From the NCBI RefSeq assembly GCF_004104375.1, contig NZ_QOVM01000002.1, forward strand, positions 620,001-684,000: DNA of 64,000 bases, written 5' to 3'. The position numbers and the translations under genes were made by a program. Source of the DNA: Leeuwenhoekiella aequorea. GTDB taxonomy: Bacteria; Bacteroidota; Bacteroidia; Flavobacteriales; Flavobacteriaceae. Positions 1-9,100 of this stretch are shown piece after piece. The notes under the pieces are model-generated. The model did not search any database, was not told where the DNA came from, and was given only the letters and a program-made list of their open reading frames with translations. Each line of letters opens with the position of its first letter. Positions within the stretch are counted from its first letter, which is position 1.

Positions 1-2
1 AA

Positions 3-515
3 AAATTTCCTACACGAGGTATGCTTTTTGAGGCTTCAGGATTTTATAGTGATAATCTGGACAACCGAGAAACAGTCTTTGCTACAGATCCAAAACTTAT
101 CTTTTGGAACGCGATAGATTCCTCCAGAGATCTTATTTTAAAAACCCAAATAGATGCCGCACTTCGATTTGGAAATGATATCCCTTTTTATCAAGCAGCA
201 AAATTAGGTGGTAATTCAGGTTTACGAAGTTATCGTTTAGGAAGATTTACAGGCGATCAAATGTTGCATTCTTCAGTAGATTTATTATATCAAATTAAGC
301 CAATTAAAACGGCTTTATTTCCTATTCGATCGCATCTGTATTTAGGATACGATTTAGGTAGAGTTTGGTTGAATAATGAAGATTCAAATCGATGGCATGA
401 CAGTTACGGTGGAGGTGTGAATTTTAGTATTGGAGAATTTCTATCTAGTAGCTTTGGATACTTTACCGGTTCGGAAGGGGGGCGTCTTCAGTTTGCTCTA
501 AAATTTGGTGCATAA
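3..515 (+). CDS. Omp85/BamA-type outer-membrane beta-barrel protein, C-terminal fragment
   Basis: The frame is already open at the window start (it reads K-F-P-T-R-G before the first Met at position 21), so this is only the last ~170 residues of a longer gene. The fragment consists of alternating beta-strands. It contains a G-L-R-S-Y-R element resembling the conserved L6-loop (V/I)RG(F/Y) motif of the Omp85 superfamily, then a GRFTGD segment, and it ends in a strand finishing LQFALKFGA as expected for an outer-membrane barrel. In Flavobacteriaceae such C-terminal domains occur in BamA/TamA homologues and in fusions to a metallophosphoesterase; which type this is cannot be told without the N-terminus. 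No terminator is evident before the next gene. Confidence 0.7.
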   Translation, partial: KFPTRGMLFEASGFYSDNLDNRETVFATDPKLIFWNAIDSSRDLILKTQIDAALRFGNDIPFYQAAKLGGNSGLRSYRLGRFTGDQMLHSSVDLLYQIKPIKTALFPIRSHLYLGYDLGRVWLNNEDSNRWHDSYGGGVNFSIGEFLSSSFGYFTGSEGGRLQFALKFGA

Positions 516-580
516 CCCAATTTAAATTTAGATTTTCTAATCTATGTAACCCGAGTTACTGTATACCAGAAGAGGTGTAT

Positions 581-588
581 TATCTTTG
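581..588 (+). promoter_or_regulatory. Bacteroidota -7 promoter element (TATCTTTG)
   Basis: TATCTTTG is an exact match to the Bacteroidota -7 consensus TAnnTTTG and lies 18 nt before the ATG at 607. The -33 position has TTAC rather than TTTG. Its position argues that the real start of the following gene is the ATG at 607, not the TTG at 586, which lies inside the promoter. Confidence 0.6.
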
Positions 589-606
589 CATAAGAAAATA
601 GATAAG

Positions 607-2025
607 ATGAACATAGAACAAATTTATACGGGTTGTTTAGCTCAGGGAGCATACTATATTGAAAGTGAAGGAGAAGTTGCAGTTATAGATCCTTTACGGG
701 AAACAAAACCTTATATAGATCGTGCCGAAGCAGATAATGCTAAAATCAAGTATATTTTTGAAACACATTTTCACGCAGATTTTGTGAGTGGACACGTAAC
801 TCTTGCAAAGGAAACAGGAGCTGACATCATATATGGCCCTCAGGCAAATCCCTCTTTTGACGCTATAATCGCAAAAGATAATCAGGAATTTAAATTAGGT
901 GCAATTACCATCAAGGCCCTACACACTCCCGGTCATACAATGGAAAGTACTACGTATTTACTGATTGATGAAAATGGAAAAAATCACGCTATTTTTAGTG
1001 GAGATACTTTGTTTTTAGGTGATGTAGGTCGTCCAGACCTGGCTCAAAAAGCAAAAGAACTATCTCAAGATGATCTTGCTGGTTTTTTATATGATAGTTT
1101 ACGTACTAAAATTATGCCGCTAGCAGATGACATTATAGTGTATCCTGCCCACGGTGCCGGCTCTGCTTGTGGAAAAAATATGATGAAAGAGACCGTGGAT
1201 ACACTGGGCAATCAGAAAAAGATGAATTATGCACTACGTGCAGATATGAGTAAAGAAGAGTTTATTGCCGAAGTTACAGATGGCTTACTACCTCCTCCTT
1301 CTTATTTTCCGCTCAATGTAAAAATGAATAAAGAAGGCTATGACGATATAAGTGATGTTATTGAACGTGGTACACAAGCGCTGGATCCTGATGCATTTGA
1401 AAAAGCCGCAAATGATACCGGAGCTGTAATCTTAGATGTGCGCAAACAATCTGCATATGCCAAAGCTCATATTCCAAGATCAATATTTATAGGTATTGAC
1501 GGTGGTTTTGCTCCTTGGGTAGGCGCTCTAATAGCAGACACAAAGCAGCCTATTTTATTAGTTGCAGAAGAAGGAAGAGAAGAAGAAACGATTACACGTC
1601 TTTCCCGCGTAGGTTTTGACGGAACTATAGGATATTTGAAGGGAGGTTTTAAATCTTGGGTAAGTGCTAATAAACAAACTGATTCTGTACACTCTGTTGC
1701 AGCTACTGAATTAGAAAAAGCTGTTAATCAAAATGAAAATACACCGGTCTTTGATGTACGTAAACCAGGTGAATTCGAAGCAGAACATCTAAAGATTGCA
1801 CAAAGTACTCCCCTAGATTTTATAAATAAACATCTAAAAGATTTCCCTACAAACACAGATTTTTATATTCATTGTGCAGGTGGTTACCGTAGTATGATTG
1901 CTGCCAGTATTTTAAAAAGTCGTGGAATTCATAATTTAATTGATGTACAAGGTGGTTATAAATCTTTAAAGGAAACAGATCTAAAAACAACCAACTTTGT
2001 TTGCCCATCAACACTAAAAAAGTAA
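607..2025 (+). CDS. MBL-fold metallo-hydrolase fused to two rhodanese domains (persulfide dioxygenase-like)
   Basis: A 472-residue cytoplasmic protein. The N-terminal ~240 residues are a metallo-beta-lactamase fold of the ETHE1/persulfide dioxygenase branch: THFHAD at 53-58, a further His at 63, then HTPGH, SGDTLFLGDVGRPDL and YPAHG supply the metal ligands. Two rhodanese domains follow. The first (about 275-360) carries EEGREEE where the catalytic cysteine loop should be and is probably inactive. The second (about 375-460) has HCAGGYRS with Cys423 in the active loop. The likely role is handling of glutathione or other persulfides and sulfane sulfur. The ATG at 607 is preferred because the TTG 21 nt upstream overlaps a promoter element. 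A secreted rhodanese follows after 4 nt, so the two form an operon. Confidence 0.85.
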   Translation: MNIEQIYTGCLAQGAYYIESEGEVAVIDPLRETKPYIDRAEADNAKIKYIFETHFHADFVSGHVTLAKETGADIIYGPQANPSFDAIIAKDNQEFKLGAITIKALHTPGHTMESTTYLLIDENGKNHAIFSGDTLFLGDVGRPDLAQKAKELSQDDLAGFLYDSLRTKIMPLADDIIVYPAHGAGSACGKNMMKETVDTLGNQKKMNYALRADMSKEEFIAEVTDGLLPPPSYFPLNVKMNKEGYDDISDVIERGTQALDPDAFEKAANDTGAVILDVRKQSAYAKAHIPRSIFIGIDGGFAPWVGALIADTKQPILLVAEEGREEETITRLSRVGFDGTIGYLKGGFKSWVSANKQTDSVHSVAATELEKAVNQNENTPVFDVRKPGEFEAEHLKIAQSTPLDFINKHLKDFPTNTDFYIHCAGGYRSMIAASILKSRGIHNLIDVQGGYKSLKETDLKTTNFVCPSTLKK

Positions 2026-2029
2026 TTTG

Positions 2030-2413
2030 ATGAAGTTTATTTTATCCTTTATAATCATTGCGGCATTTACTTTAGGAGTCAATGCACAGAATTCTAAACA
2101 CCAAATTTTAGACAAGGCTACTTACCAGGATAGTTTAGTTCAACCGAATGCGACTTTAATTGATGTACGCACTTCTGAAGAATATGAGAGCGGTCACCTA
2201 GATAAAGCTCAAAATATCGATTTTCTCAACGAAGAACTTTTCATAACAGAGATTGAAAAATTTGATAAGTCACAGCCTATCTATATTTATTGTCGTTCAG
2301 GAAATCGTAGCGGAAAAGCAGCTACTTTGATGCAAAAACTTGGGTTTCAAACTATATATGATCTTGAAGGTGGTTATCTGAACTGGACTTCACAATCTGA
2401 ATTTGAAAAGTGA
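2030..2413 (+). CDS. Exported single-domain rhodanese
   Basis: A 127-residue protein with an N-terminal signal peptide (MKFILSFIIIAAFTLGVNAQ, cleavage near residue 20), so it should act in the periplasm. One rhodanese domain follows, with LIDVRTSEEYESGHL and the active loop YCRSGNRSGKA, Cys88 being the persulfide-carrying residue. It starts 4 nt after the stop of the MBL/rhodanese gene; the ATG at 2030 overlaps an in-frame TTG at 2027 and is preferred. The pair suggests sulfur transfer or sulfide detoxification in two compartments; the physiological substrate is not evident from the sequence. Confidence 0.85.
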   Translation: MKFILSFIIIAAFTLGVNAQNSKHQILDKATYQDSLVQPNATLIDVRTSEEYESGHLDKAQNIDFLNEELFITEIEKFDKSQPIYIYCRSGNRSGKAATLMQKLGFQTIYDLEGGYLNWTSQSEFEK

Positions 2414-2455
2414 TTATCCATTTATTGTAATCAAGAAAAAATTCTGATTATCCTT

Positions 2456-3133
2456 TTAATTGCGGTACTTCAATATAGGACCAGATTCATTTCCTAATAT
2501 TATTAGATTAGTAGTATCAAGAAATAATCCTGTTTCTACAATACCAGGCACTTTAAGTAACTTTATTTCAAGTGCTTTTAGATCTTCAATCTTAAATATA
2601 TCTACATCTATAATGTAATTATTTTCATCAGTACTATAAGGTTGTCCATCTTTCGTACGTTGTATAGGTTGTAAATTTTCAGCTTCCAAAAAATTTAAAA
2701 TTTGTTTAGTCGCAAATGGAATAACTTCAATAGGAAGTTTAAACGCACCCAGCTTCTTAACAGCTTTGCTGCTATCGGCTATGATAATATTATACTTCGT
2801 ATTCCAGGCAAGTATTTTTTCACGAAGTAAAGCTCCTCCTCCACCTTTGATTAGCTGAAAATTTTCGTCACATTCATCAGCGCCATCAATTGTGATGTCT
2901 ATTTTGTCTATTTCGTGTAAATCCACAATTTTAATCCCTAATTCTAATGCTATTTTTTGTGTAGCCTCAGATGACGGGACGCAGGTCAAATTCATACCTC
3001 TCTTTACGAGATCTCCTACTGCGAGAATCATATGCTTTGCAGTAGATCCCGTACCAAGGCCTACAACCATATTATTTTTAATGAATTTAACTGCCTCTAA
3101 AGCAGCTTGTTGTTTCTCTTGATCAGCAGTCAT
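2456..3133 (-). CDS. rpiA: Ribose-5-phosphate isomerase A
   Basis: A 225-residue cytosolic enzyme that interconverts ribose 5-phosphate and ribulose 5-phosphate in the non-oxidative pentose phosphate pathway. Family hallmarks are present: GLGTGSTA near residue 25 (phosphate binding), IDGADECDE containing the catalytic Asp, KGGGGALLREKI, and the C-terminal G-I-V-E-T-G-L-F. Its length is normal. It lies 21 nt downstream of the mocA-like gene on the same strand and may be cotranscribed with it, although the functions are unrelated. It converges on the rhodanese gene with only ~40 nt between, and no strong terminator hairpin is visible there. Confidence 0.93.
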   Translation of the reverse strand: MTADQEKQQAALEAVKFIKNNMVVGLGTGSTAKHMILAVGDLVKRGMNLTCVPSSEATQKIALELGIKIVDLHEIDKIDITIDGADECDENFQLIKGGGGALLREKILAWNTKYNIIIADSSKAVKKLGAFKLPIEVIPFATKQILNFLEAENLQPIQRTKDGQPYSTDENNYIIDVDIFKIEDLKALEIKLLKVPGIVETGLFLDTTNLIILGNESGPILKYRN

Positions 3134-3154
3134 CAGATAGAATCTTGTGGTGGT

Positions 3155-3754
3155 TTAAGTGTTTAAAAATAAGTTTATTTTTTTGAGCAAACGTTTATAA
3201 TCTTCAGGAGTATCTATGTCTTCAATTTTATTTTTAGTATTCAAAACTATAAGATTTTCCATTCCTGAATTTAAAATATAACGCGCACCTACGTCACCAG
3301 AAAGCTTTCCCAATTCTCGATAAAATAGTTGAGGAAAAATTGCCGGCACTCCTAGTTTATCTCCGTAACCAGAAGCAACACAGCTATCGGGATTTTTTAA
3401 TGCAGTATTGATTAGTACGTTTAAATATGCTGTATTTATAGCAGGCTGATCGGCAAGCATAATTAAAATCGAATCGTATCTCTTTTTCTCTAACTCATTT
3501 ACACCTGTTGCAATACTATGACCTAATCCCTTCTTCCATTCTGGATTATAAATAAATTGCACATCTTGCTTAATTTCCTTTTTGATAACTTCAGCATTAG
3601 CTCCTATAAGACAATAGACAGATGCTATGTTAGCTTTGCCCGCTTGAAAAATTGCGTGGCCTAACAATGTGGTATTTTTATAAGGCAATAGCTGTTTAGC
3701 TTCACCCATTCTACTGGCGCTTCCTGCAGCAAGGATTAATACCGCTATCTTCAT
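3155..3754 (-). CDS. MocA/MobA-like molybdenum cofactor nucleotidyltransferase
   Basis: A 199-residue NTP-transferase fold protein. It starts with LILAAGSASRMGEAKQLLPY, the LAAGxSxRMGxxKQLL nucleotide-binding motif of the MocA (molybdopterin cytidylyltransferase) branch, and has a MLADQP motif for Mg-nucleotide binding at about residue 100. Xanthine-dehydrogenase-family enzymes of this type use molybdopterin cytosine dinucleotide, and the genes of such an enzyme are transcribed divergently from 3897. The likely role is therefore making or attaching MCD for that enzyme. Specificity for CTP over GTP is inferred from the motif and context only. Confidence 0.8.
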   Translation of the reverse strand: MKIAVLILAAGSASRMGEAKQLLPYKNTTLLGHAIFQAGKANIASVYCLIGANAEVIKKEIKQDVQFIYNPEWKKGLGHSIATGVNELEKKRYDSILIMLADQPAINTAYLNVLINTALKNPDSCVASGYGDKLGVPAIFPQLFYRELGKLSGDVGARYILNSGMENLIVLNTKNKIEDIDTPEDYKRLLKKINLFLNT

Positions 3755-3896
3755 TTGAATGATTTAAGCTTAAAACTAATCATTGTTTAAAAACTATATA
3801 TATCCTTTCTGGTTTTTATAATCTGTATAAATAGAAGTAGCCATCGTATAAACTTGTTAAGTTTTTATTAATTTAACCTAAATAAAAATTTCTACT

Positions 3897-4358
3897 ATGC
3901 CTATTTACAATCTTACGGTCAATGGCAAATCAATGCAAGTTGATGCTGAACCAGATACACCCTTGCTTTGGGTTTTGCGCGACGAACTTGATCTTGTAGG
4001 TACAAAATTTGGCTGCGGTATAGGCCAATGTGGCGCTTGTACGGTACACATTGACGGTGCAGCTACACGAAGCTGTTTGCTACAAGTAAGCTCTCTAGAA
4101 TCTGCAAAAATAACAACTATTGAAGGGATTTCTGATGATGGCACACATCCCGTTCAAGTTGCCTGGAAAGAGCATGATGTACCGCAATGTGGTTACTGCC
4201 AGGCAGGACAAATTATGACTGCGACATCTTTTCTAAAAAATAATTCCACTCCCTCAGAATCTGAAATTCGTGATGCGATGAGTGGAAATCTTTGCCGTTG
4301 CGCTTCCTATAATCGCATTGAACAAGCAGTTGCGGCTGCCGCAAAAAAACTATCTTAA
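3897..4358 (+). CDS. [2Fe-2S] small subunit of an isoquinoline 1-oxidoreductase/aldehyde oxidase-type molybdenum hydroxylase
   Basis: A 153-residue electron-transfer subunit. The N-terminal plant-type ferredoxin domain carries the first cluster with C-G-I-G-Q-C-G-A-C and a fourth Cys in TRSC. The C-terminal helical domain carries the second cluster with CGYCQAGQ and CRCASYNRI. There is no signal peptide. The partner subunit downstream has a Tat signal, so this subunit would be exported by hitch-hiking in the folded complex, as known for related enzymes. The downstream ATG at 4369 is only 10 nt past this stop, indicating a tight operon. The 142-nt divergent region with the mocA-like gene must contain both promoters. 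Confidence 0.9.
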   Translation: MPIYNLTVNGKSMQVDAEPDTPLLWVLRDELDLVGTKFGCGIGQCGACTVHIDGAATRSCLLQVSSLESAKITTIEGISDDGTHPVQVAWKEHDVPQCGYCQAGQIMTATSFLKNNSTPSESEIRDAMSGNLCRCASYNRIEQAVAAAAKKLS

Positions 4359-4368
4359 AATAGACGTT

Positions 4369-6525
4369 ATGAAAACAACAGTAAAAATGACGTTCAGCAG
4401 ACGAGGATTTATTCGCACATCAGCACTTGCGAGTGGCGGACTTTTAATAGGTTTTAATTTTCTCACCGCCTGTAAAGAAGAGGTACAACCTCCGGTTGAT
4501 ATAGCCAATTTAAATTTTAATGACTTTAATGCTTACATACAAATTGCAGATAATGGGTATGTAACCATTTTTTCTCCTAATCCTGAAATAGGTCAAGGTG
4601 TAAAAACAGCAATGCCAATGCTTGTTGCAGAAGAATTAGATGTCCCGTGGGATCACGTTTTTGTGAAGCAAGCAGGTCTTGATACAGATAAATATAGAGG
4701 TCAAGTAGCCGGTGGTAGTCAATCAATTAGGCAAAACTGGGCCGTCTTAAGACAAACTGGAGCAACAGCAAAACAAATGCTTATAAATGCAGCAGCGGCA
4801 AAATGGAAAATTAATGCTGATGAAGTAACTGCAACAGGTGGCATTATTACTTCACCCTCTGGTGAAAAATTAGGTTACGGTGATGTGGTGAAAGAAGCAG
4901 CAGCTCTCGAGGTTCCTGAAAATGTAGTGCTTAAAGAACCTAAAGATTTCAAGATTATAGGTAAAGATACTTTAAATGTAGATTTAGATAACATTGTTAC
5001 AGGGAAACCCTTATATGGTCTCGATTACAAAAAGGAAGGTATGACCTATGTATCTGTTTTGCGCCCGCCTGCATTTGGAATGAAATTAAAAGATTTTTCA
5101 GATGTAGATTCACGTGCAGTTACAGGGGTTTACGATGTGATTCAATTTGGCGATAAAATAGCTGTTCTTGGTAAAAACACCTGGGCAGCTATGAAGGGTA
5201 AAAAGGCATTAAAGGCTAATTGGCAAAATGATGCATTAGAGAGCACAGAAATGCACGATAAAATTTTGCTTGATCTGTTAATCAGTAAAAAAGGCGAAAT
5301 CCGTAGAGAGGATGGCGATGTTGATAAAGCATTTGCCGAAGCAGACCAAATTATAGAACGTATATACGAATCTCCATTTCTTCCCCATAACTGTATGGAA
5401 CCGATGAATTTTTATGCGGATGTCACGGAAGAAAAAATTCATCTCGCAGGTCCTATCCAAACTCCGGAAGGTACAGCCGCGCAGGTTGCAAAATTATTAG
5501 AACGAGAGCCAGAAGAGGTCGTTTTAGAATTGACGCGTATGGGTGGTGGTTTTGGGCGTAGACTTTACGGTGACTTTGTTTTAGAAGCTGCAGAAATTTC
5601 GAACAAAGCTAAAAAACCCATAAAGCTCATATATTCACGAGAGGATGATATGACTGCCGGTATTTTTAGACCTGCAATTAAATATAAAATTTCAGCATCC
5701 TTAAAAGATGGAAAAATTACAGGTTACAAACTGAAAGAGGCGGCCATTAATAGCAATATGTATGGTCTTATTCCTCATTTTTTCCCTGCAGGAGCGATTG
5801 CTAATTTAAGAATTGAAAGCGCCAATTATCAGAGTAATATTACAACAGGTGCCTGGCGGGCTCCTTATACTAATTTTCTAGCTTTTGCAGAACAAAGCTT
5901 CTTTGATGAAGTGGCAGAAAGTCTAAATCAAGACGCTGTACAACTGCGTTTAGATTTGTTAGATAATGTCGTTGACGGAGCAGATGAGCGAATACAGTAT
6001 TCTGCTTCCAGAATGAAAGAAGTGATTAAAGTTGCCGCTGATAAAGGCAATTGGGGTTCAACTTCAGAAGGCGTTTACAAAGGCTTTTCTGCGTATTACA
6101 GCCATAATACACACGTGGCTGAAGTTGCAGAAATACGTATGCAAAATGGAGTGCCAAAGGTGAGCCGTGTAACAGCTGCTGTAGATTGTGGTATTGTAGT
6201 AAATCCTACAGGAGCGAATAATCAAGTCGTTGGCGGAGTTTTGGACGGTATAGGCCACGCTATGTATGGTGATTTTATTTTTATAGATGGTAAGCCTTCA
6301 TCAACAAATTTTGACACCTATCGATTAATACGTATGCACGAAACTCCTAAAGTAGATGTTCATTTTATTGAAAGTGAACGTGCACCTACAGGTCTTGGTG
6401 AACCCGGATTACCTCCCGCAGGTGGTGCCGTGGCAAATGCAATTAAAGCGGCTACCGGTAAGCGATTAACAAAACAACCTCTTCTTAAATATCTTACAGA
6501 AGCAGAAACACAATTAAAAGGATAA
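4369..6525 (+). CDS. Molybdopterin-binding large subunit, IorB-like, Tat-exported
   Basis: A 718-residue protein when started at the ATG at 4369. Starting further upstream would overlap the small subunit and bury the signal. Residues 10-30 form a twin-arginine signal (SRRGFIRTSALASGG, Arg11-Arg12) followed by FLTAC. The body has the duplicated Ald_Xan_dh_C2 architecture of isoquinoline 1-oxidoreductase beta subunits, with AGGSQSIRQNW, GGGFGRRLYGDF, GAWRAPYTN and the C-terminal GLGEPGLPPAGG; Glu678 in GEPG corresponds to the catalytic base. The enzyme should hydroxylate a heterocycle or oxidise an aldehyde in the periplasm; the substrate cannot be deduced. No FAD subunit is encoded nearby, which is normal for this two-subunit type. 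Confidence 0.9.
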   Translation: MKTTVKMTFSRRGFIRTSALASGGLLIGFNFLTACKEEVQPPVDIANLNFNDFNAYIQIADNGYVTIFSPNPEIGQGVKTAMPMLVAEELDVPWDHVFVKQAGLDTDKYRGQVAGGSQSIRQNWAVLRQTGATAKQMLINAAAAKWKINADEVTATGGIITSPSGEKLGYGDVVKEAAALEVPENVVLKEPKDFKIIGKDTLNVDLDNIVTGKPLYGLDYKKEGMTYVSVLRPPAFGMKLKDFSDVDSRAVTGVYDVIQFGDKIAVLGKNTWAAMKGKKALKANWQNDALESTEMHDKILLDLLISKKGEIRREDGDVDKAFAEADQIIERIYESPFLPHNCMEPMNFYADVTEEKIHLAGPIQTPEGTAAQVAKLLEREPEEVVLELTRMGGGFGRRLYGDFVLEAAEISNKAKKPIKLIYSREDDMTAGIFRPAIKYKISASLKDGKITGYKLKEAAINSNMYGLIPHFFPAGAIANLRIESANYQSNITTGAWRAPYTNFLAFAEQSFFDEVAESLNQDAVQLRLDLLDNVVDGADERIQYSASRMKEVIKVAADKGNWGSTSEGVYKGFSAYYSHNTHVAEVAEIRMQNGVPKVSRVTAAVDCGIVVNPTGANNQVVGGVLDGIGHAMYGDFIFIDGKPSSTNFDTYRLIRMHETPKVDVHFIESERAPTGLGEPGLPPAGGAVANAIKAATGKRLTKQPLLKYLTEAETQLKG

Positions 6526-6560
6526 AAAAAAGAGATCTCAACGAGATCTCTTTTTTTTTT
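6523..6560. terminator. Bidirectional terminator between the molybdoenzyme and TonB receptor genes
   Basis: A perfect inverted repeat AGAGATCTC / GAGATCTCT (6531-6539 and 6543-6551) with a 3-nt loop is flanked by an A-run on the left and a T-run on the right, so it can work on both strands of this convergent pair. It overlaps the last bases of the receptor stop codon. Confidence 0.9.
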
Positions 6561-8931
6561 AGAATTTATATCCTATTGATACACTATAATTTCTAGGAGC
6601 TATAGGGTTAATACTATTATCATCGTGTATGTTGTAGTTAAGCTCATTAGTACAATTTGCAAGCTTTGCACGTAGCGTAATATGATTATTCAAAATGTAA
6701 CCTATTGTAGCATCTAACTGAAAATAATCGGAAAGAGGTATAAGTTGTCTTCCACTATTAGGGTTTATAGTTTGAAATGACCTACCGGCAAATCGTTCTC
6801 CAAAATACGAGCCTATCACACCTAAATTTAGTCCATTAAGAATTCCCGATTCAAAACGGTAATCTGCACTTAAATTTGCGGTATGTTTAGGATTATATCT
6901 AAATGAACTTCCTACTATATAAATATTCGATTCAGTATATTTCATCTCATTAAAGCTGTATCCGGCTAATAATCGTAATCCTTTTAAAGGATTAGCTGTA
7001 AGATCAACTTCTACTCCTTTACTTTCAGTTGCTCCAGCTAGCTCCTGGACGGTATTATCGGTTAATGAAGTTTGTGCTAGATTACTATTTTTAATTAAGT
7101 AGGCAGTTATATTAAAAAGCAATTTGTTTCCGAAGAATTCATTTTTTAAACCTACTTCAAATTGATCGATTATAGATGGTTCTAAAGCGTTGCCATTTAT
7201 ATCAATTCCTGTATTTGTTTCAAAAGAATTTGCAAAGCTGGCAAATATAGAATTGTGTTTTGTAGGCTGAATAATTAACCCAAAACGAGGTGTGAATGCA
7301 TCATCGTAGAAGTTTATACTACTTGTACTTAAATCTGGCAAGTTTGTAATTTTACTTTCAGTATCTTGATACGTATAGCGCACTCCAGCAAGAACTTTTA
7401 CATAGTCTGTGATACGTATTAAATCTTGAATATAAATACCAAAACGCGATACCGGCGTAGTCGTTAATCTATTTTGATCAAGCTGTGGAATGTCATTTCT
7501 AAAATTAGCATAATCCGGGTTAAATATATTGATTACTTCATAAAAGCTCTCTCCATTATCTTGTTCTGAAAATGTATTGTATCTATAGTTTTTTGTTCGA
7601 TAATTTTCAACGTCTGCACCTACTAAAAATTGATGTTTTAAAAAGCCTGTATTAAAAATACCTTTTAAGTCAAATTGGTTGATATTATAATTGTCCTGAA
7701 TATCATTTTTTTGAATATTACGTTGCCAATCTCCATTTTCTTGTATAATACCACCTGAAGTATTAGGACGGGTATTTGCAAACAGATTAGTATTATAATG
7801 ACGAAAAGAATTAATATAAGTCAAACCCCAACTATCAGAAAATTGATGATTTAAGGTAGCTGTCACCGATAATTGTTCAGAATCAAAATAACCCCACTTC
7901 ACTCCTGTAAATTGTTCACGAGGAAGATCTACTAATTGGTAATTAATTATACCCGCACCAAAATCTGGTGTACGCGAATCATTTGTATAATCTGCTTCAA
8001 TAAGTAAATTCGTCTTTTTCCCTAATTTGAATAAGAATGATGGATTAATATAATAAGTTTCAGAAGAAACAAATTTTCTATAGCTGTCTGCAGATGTATA
8101 GGAGCCATTTAATCTGAAGGCACTGGTTTTTGATTCATTTAAAGCCCCATACACATCAAATGTGGGTTTTATTAAATCAAAACTTCCCAACGTTAAATCT
8201 ACTTCACCACCAAATTCAAACTGTGGCTTCTTTGTCACAAGATTAAGTATTCCTCCAGCTTGCACATTACCAAATAAAATAGCTGCACTACCCTTTAAAA
8301 TTTCAGCTTGCTCTATACCACTTGTTTCAATACGCATTCCATTAAAATAGCGCACCCCATTTTTAAATGTGTTACTACTTCCTAAGCTATATCCACGAGA
8401 AGCAATCTCCTCTTGATAACCACCTGTAGTACCCATTATATAAACACCATTGGTGTTTTTGAGAATATCTGTCAGCGAATTTATCTGCTGATTTTCTAAT
8501 GTTTGTTGAGAAATTACAGCTGCACTTTGCGGTAAATCAAGTGGCTTAATTCCCGCTTTAGCAGCATTAGGTGTTCTATTAAACAAACTACCAGATACGA
8601 TTACCTCATTTAATTGATTATTAGCTTCTTCAAGTTCTATTACAGAAAGATTAGTGGTTTGCCCACTAATTATATTTACTTGTAAAAACTGAGTTTTAAA
8701 TCCGAGGTGAGCGATTTTTACTGTGTAAACTCCGGCATTAAGATTATCTATTGTAAAATCACCTTCAGCATTTGATATGCTATATTTATTAAGGTTATCT
8801 ATACTTATTGTTGCACCCTCAATTTCTTCCTGAGAATTTGAAATAATTTTTCCTGATAAAATGCCCTCTTGAGCAAGCACACTATTAGACACTAGCAGTG
8901 CAAAGATTATAAATAGAAACCTTGATAACAT
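6559..8931 (-). CDS. TonB-dependent siderophore-type receptor with CarboxypepD_reg-like N-terminus
   Basis: A 790-residue outer-membrane receptor. Residues 1-20 are a signal peptide ending VLAQ. Residues ~24-105 form a carboxypeptidase-regulatory-like domain (GKIISNSQEEIEGATISI, then GDFTIDNLNAGVYTV). Next comes a plug domain (PLDLPQSAAVISQQTLENQ, then GSAAILFGNVQAGGILNLVTKKP, typical of FhuA/FhuE-type siderophore receptors) and a long barrel ending RNYSVSIGYKF with the aromatic C-terminal residue. There is no SusD partner nearby, which also favours a siderophore or small-chelate substrate. The next gene on the same strand is a VIT-family iron/manganese transporter, consistent with metal metabolism, though a 169-nt gap separates them. 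Confidence 0.88.
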   Translation of the reverse strand: MLSRFLFIIFALLVSNSVLAQEGILSGKIISNSQEEIEGATISIDNLNKYSISNAEGDFTIDNLNAGVYTVKIAHLGFKTQFLQVNIISGQTTNLSVIELEEANNQLNEVIVSGSLFNRTPNAAKAGIKPLDLPQSAAVISQQTLENQQINSLTDILKNTNGVYIMGTTGGYQEEIASRGYSLGSSNTFKNGVRYFNGMRIETSGIEQAEILKGSAAILFGNVQAGGILNLVTKKPQFEFGGEVDLTLGSFDLIKPTFDVYGALNESKTSAFRLNGSYTSADSYRKFVSSETYYINPSFLFKLGKKTNLLIEADYTNDSRTPDFGAGIINYQLVDLPREQFTGVKWGYFDSEQLSVTATLNHQFSDSWGLTYINSFRHYNTNLFANTRPNTSGGIIQENGDWQRNIQKNDIQDNYNINQFDLKGIFNTGFLKHQFLVGADVENYRTKNYRYNTFSEQDNGESFYEVINIFNPDYANFRNDIPQLDQNRLTTTPVSRFGIYIQDLIRITDYVKVLAGVRYTYQDTESKITNLPDLSTSSINFYDDAFTPRFGLIIQPTKHNSIFASFANSFETNTGIDINGNALEPSIIDQFEVGLKNEFFGNKLLFNITAYLIKNSNLAQTSLTDNTVQELAGATESKGVEVDLTANPLKGLRLLAGYSFNEMKYTESNIYIVGSSFRYNPKHTANLSADYRFESGILNGLNLGVIGSYFGERFAGRSFQTINPNSGRQLIPLSDYFQLDATIGYILNNHITLRAKLANCTNELNYNIHDDNSINPIAPRNYSVSIGYKF

Positions 8932-8992
8932 CCTTGTTTAGATTAATTAAAAATAATGCGCGAAACTAATCTCAGGAATGATATAAAACAAC

Positions 8993-9009
8993 ATTTATTT
9001 AGAATAAAT
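8993..9009. promoter_or_regulatory. AT-rich inverted repeat upstream of the TonB receptor (candidate operator)
   Basis: ATTTATT-TAG-AATAAAT is a perfect 7-3-7 inverted repeat, 62 nt upstream of the receptor start, in the space between two metal-related genes. It could be a binding site for a metal-responsive repressor, but AT-rich palindromes also arise by chance in this genome. Confidence 0.25.
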
Positions 9010-9100
9010 CTGCATAATGTTAATGCGCTGTAATCAAGTGTTTTACCAGGTTTATAGTACTTAGAAGATTAATATAGCAATATAATTGAGGAGCAATATC

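Noticed and set aside
2411-2454. Direct repeat TGATTATCC around the rhodanese/rpiA junction
   Set aside because: Only two 9-nt copies in AT-rich intergenic DNA; no flanking gene or structure suggests an attachment site.
4282-4368. Extended start of the molybdoenzyme large subunit
   Set aside because: It would overlap the small-subunit gene by 77 nt and bury the Tat signal; the ATG at 4369 gives a normal exported N-terminus.
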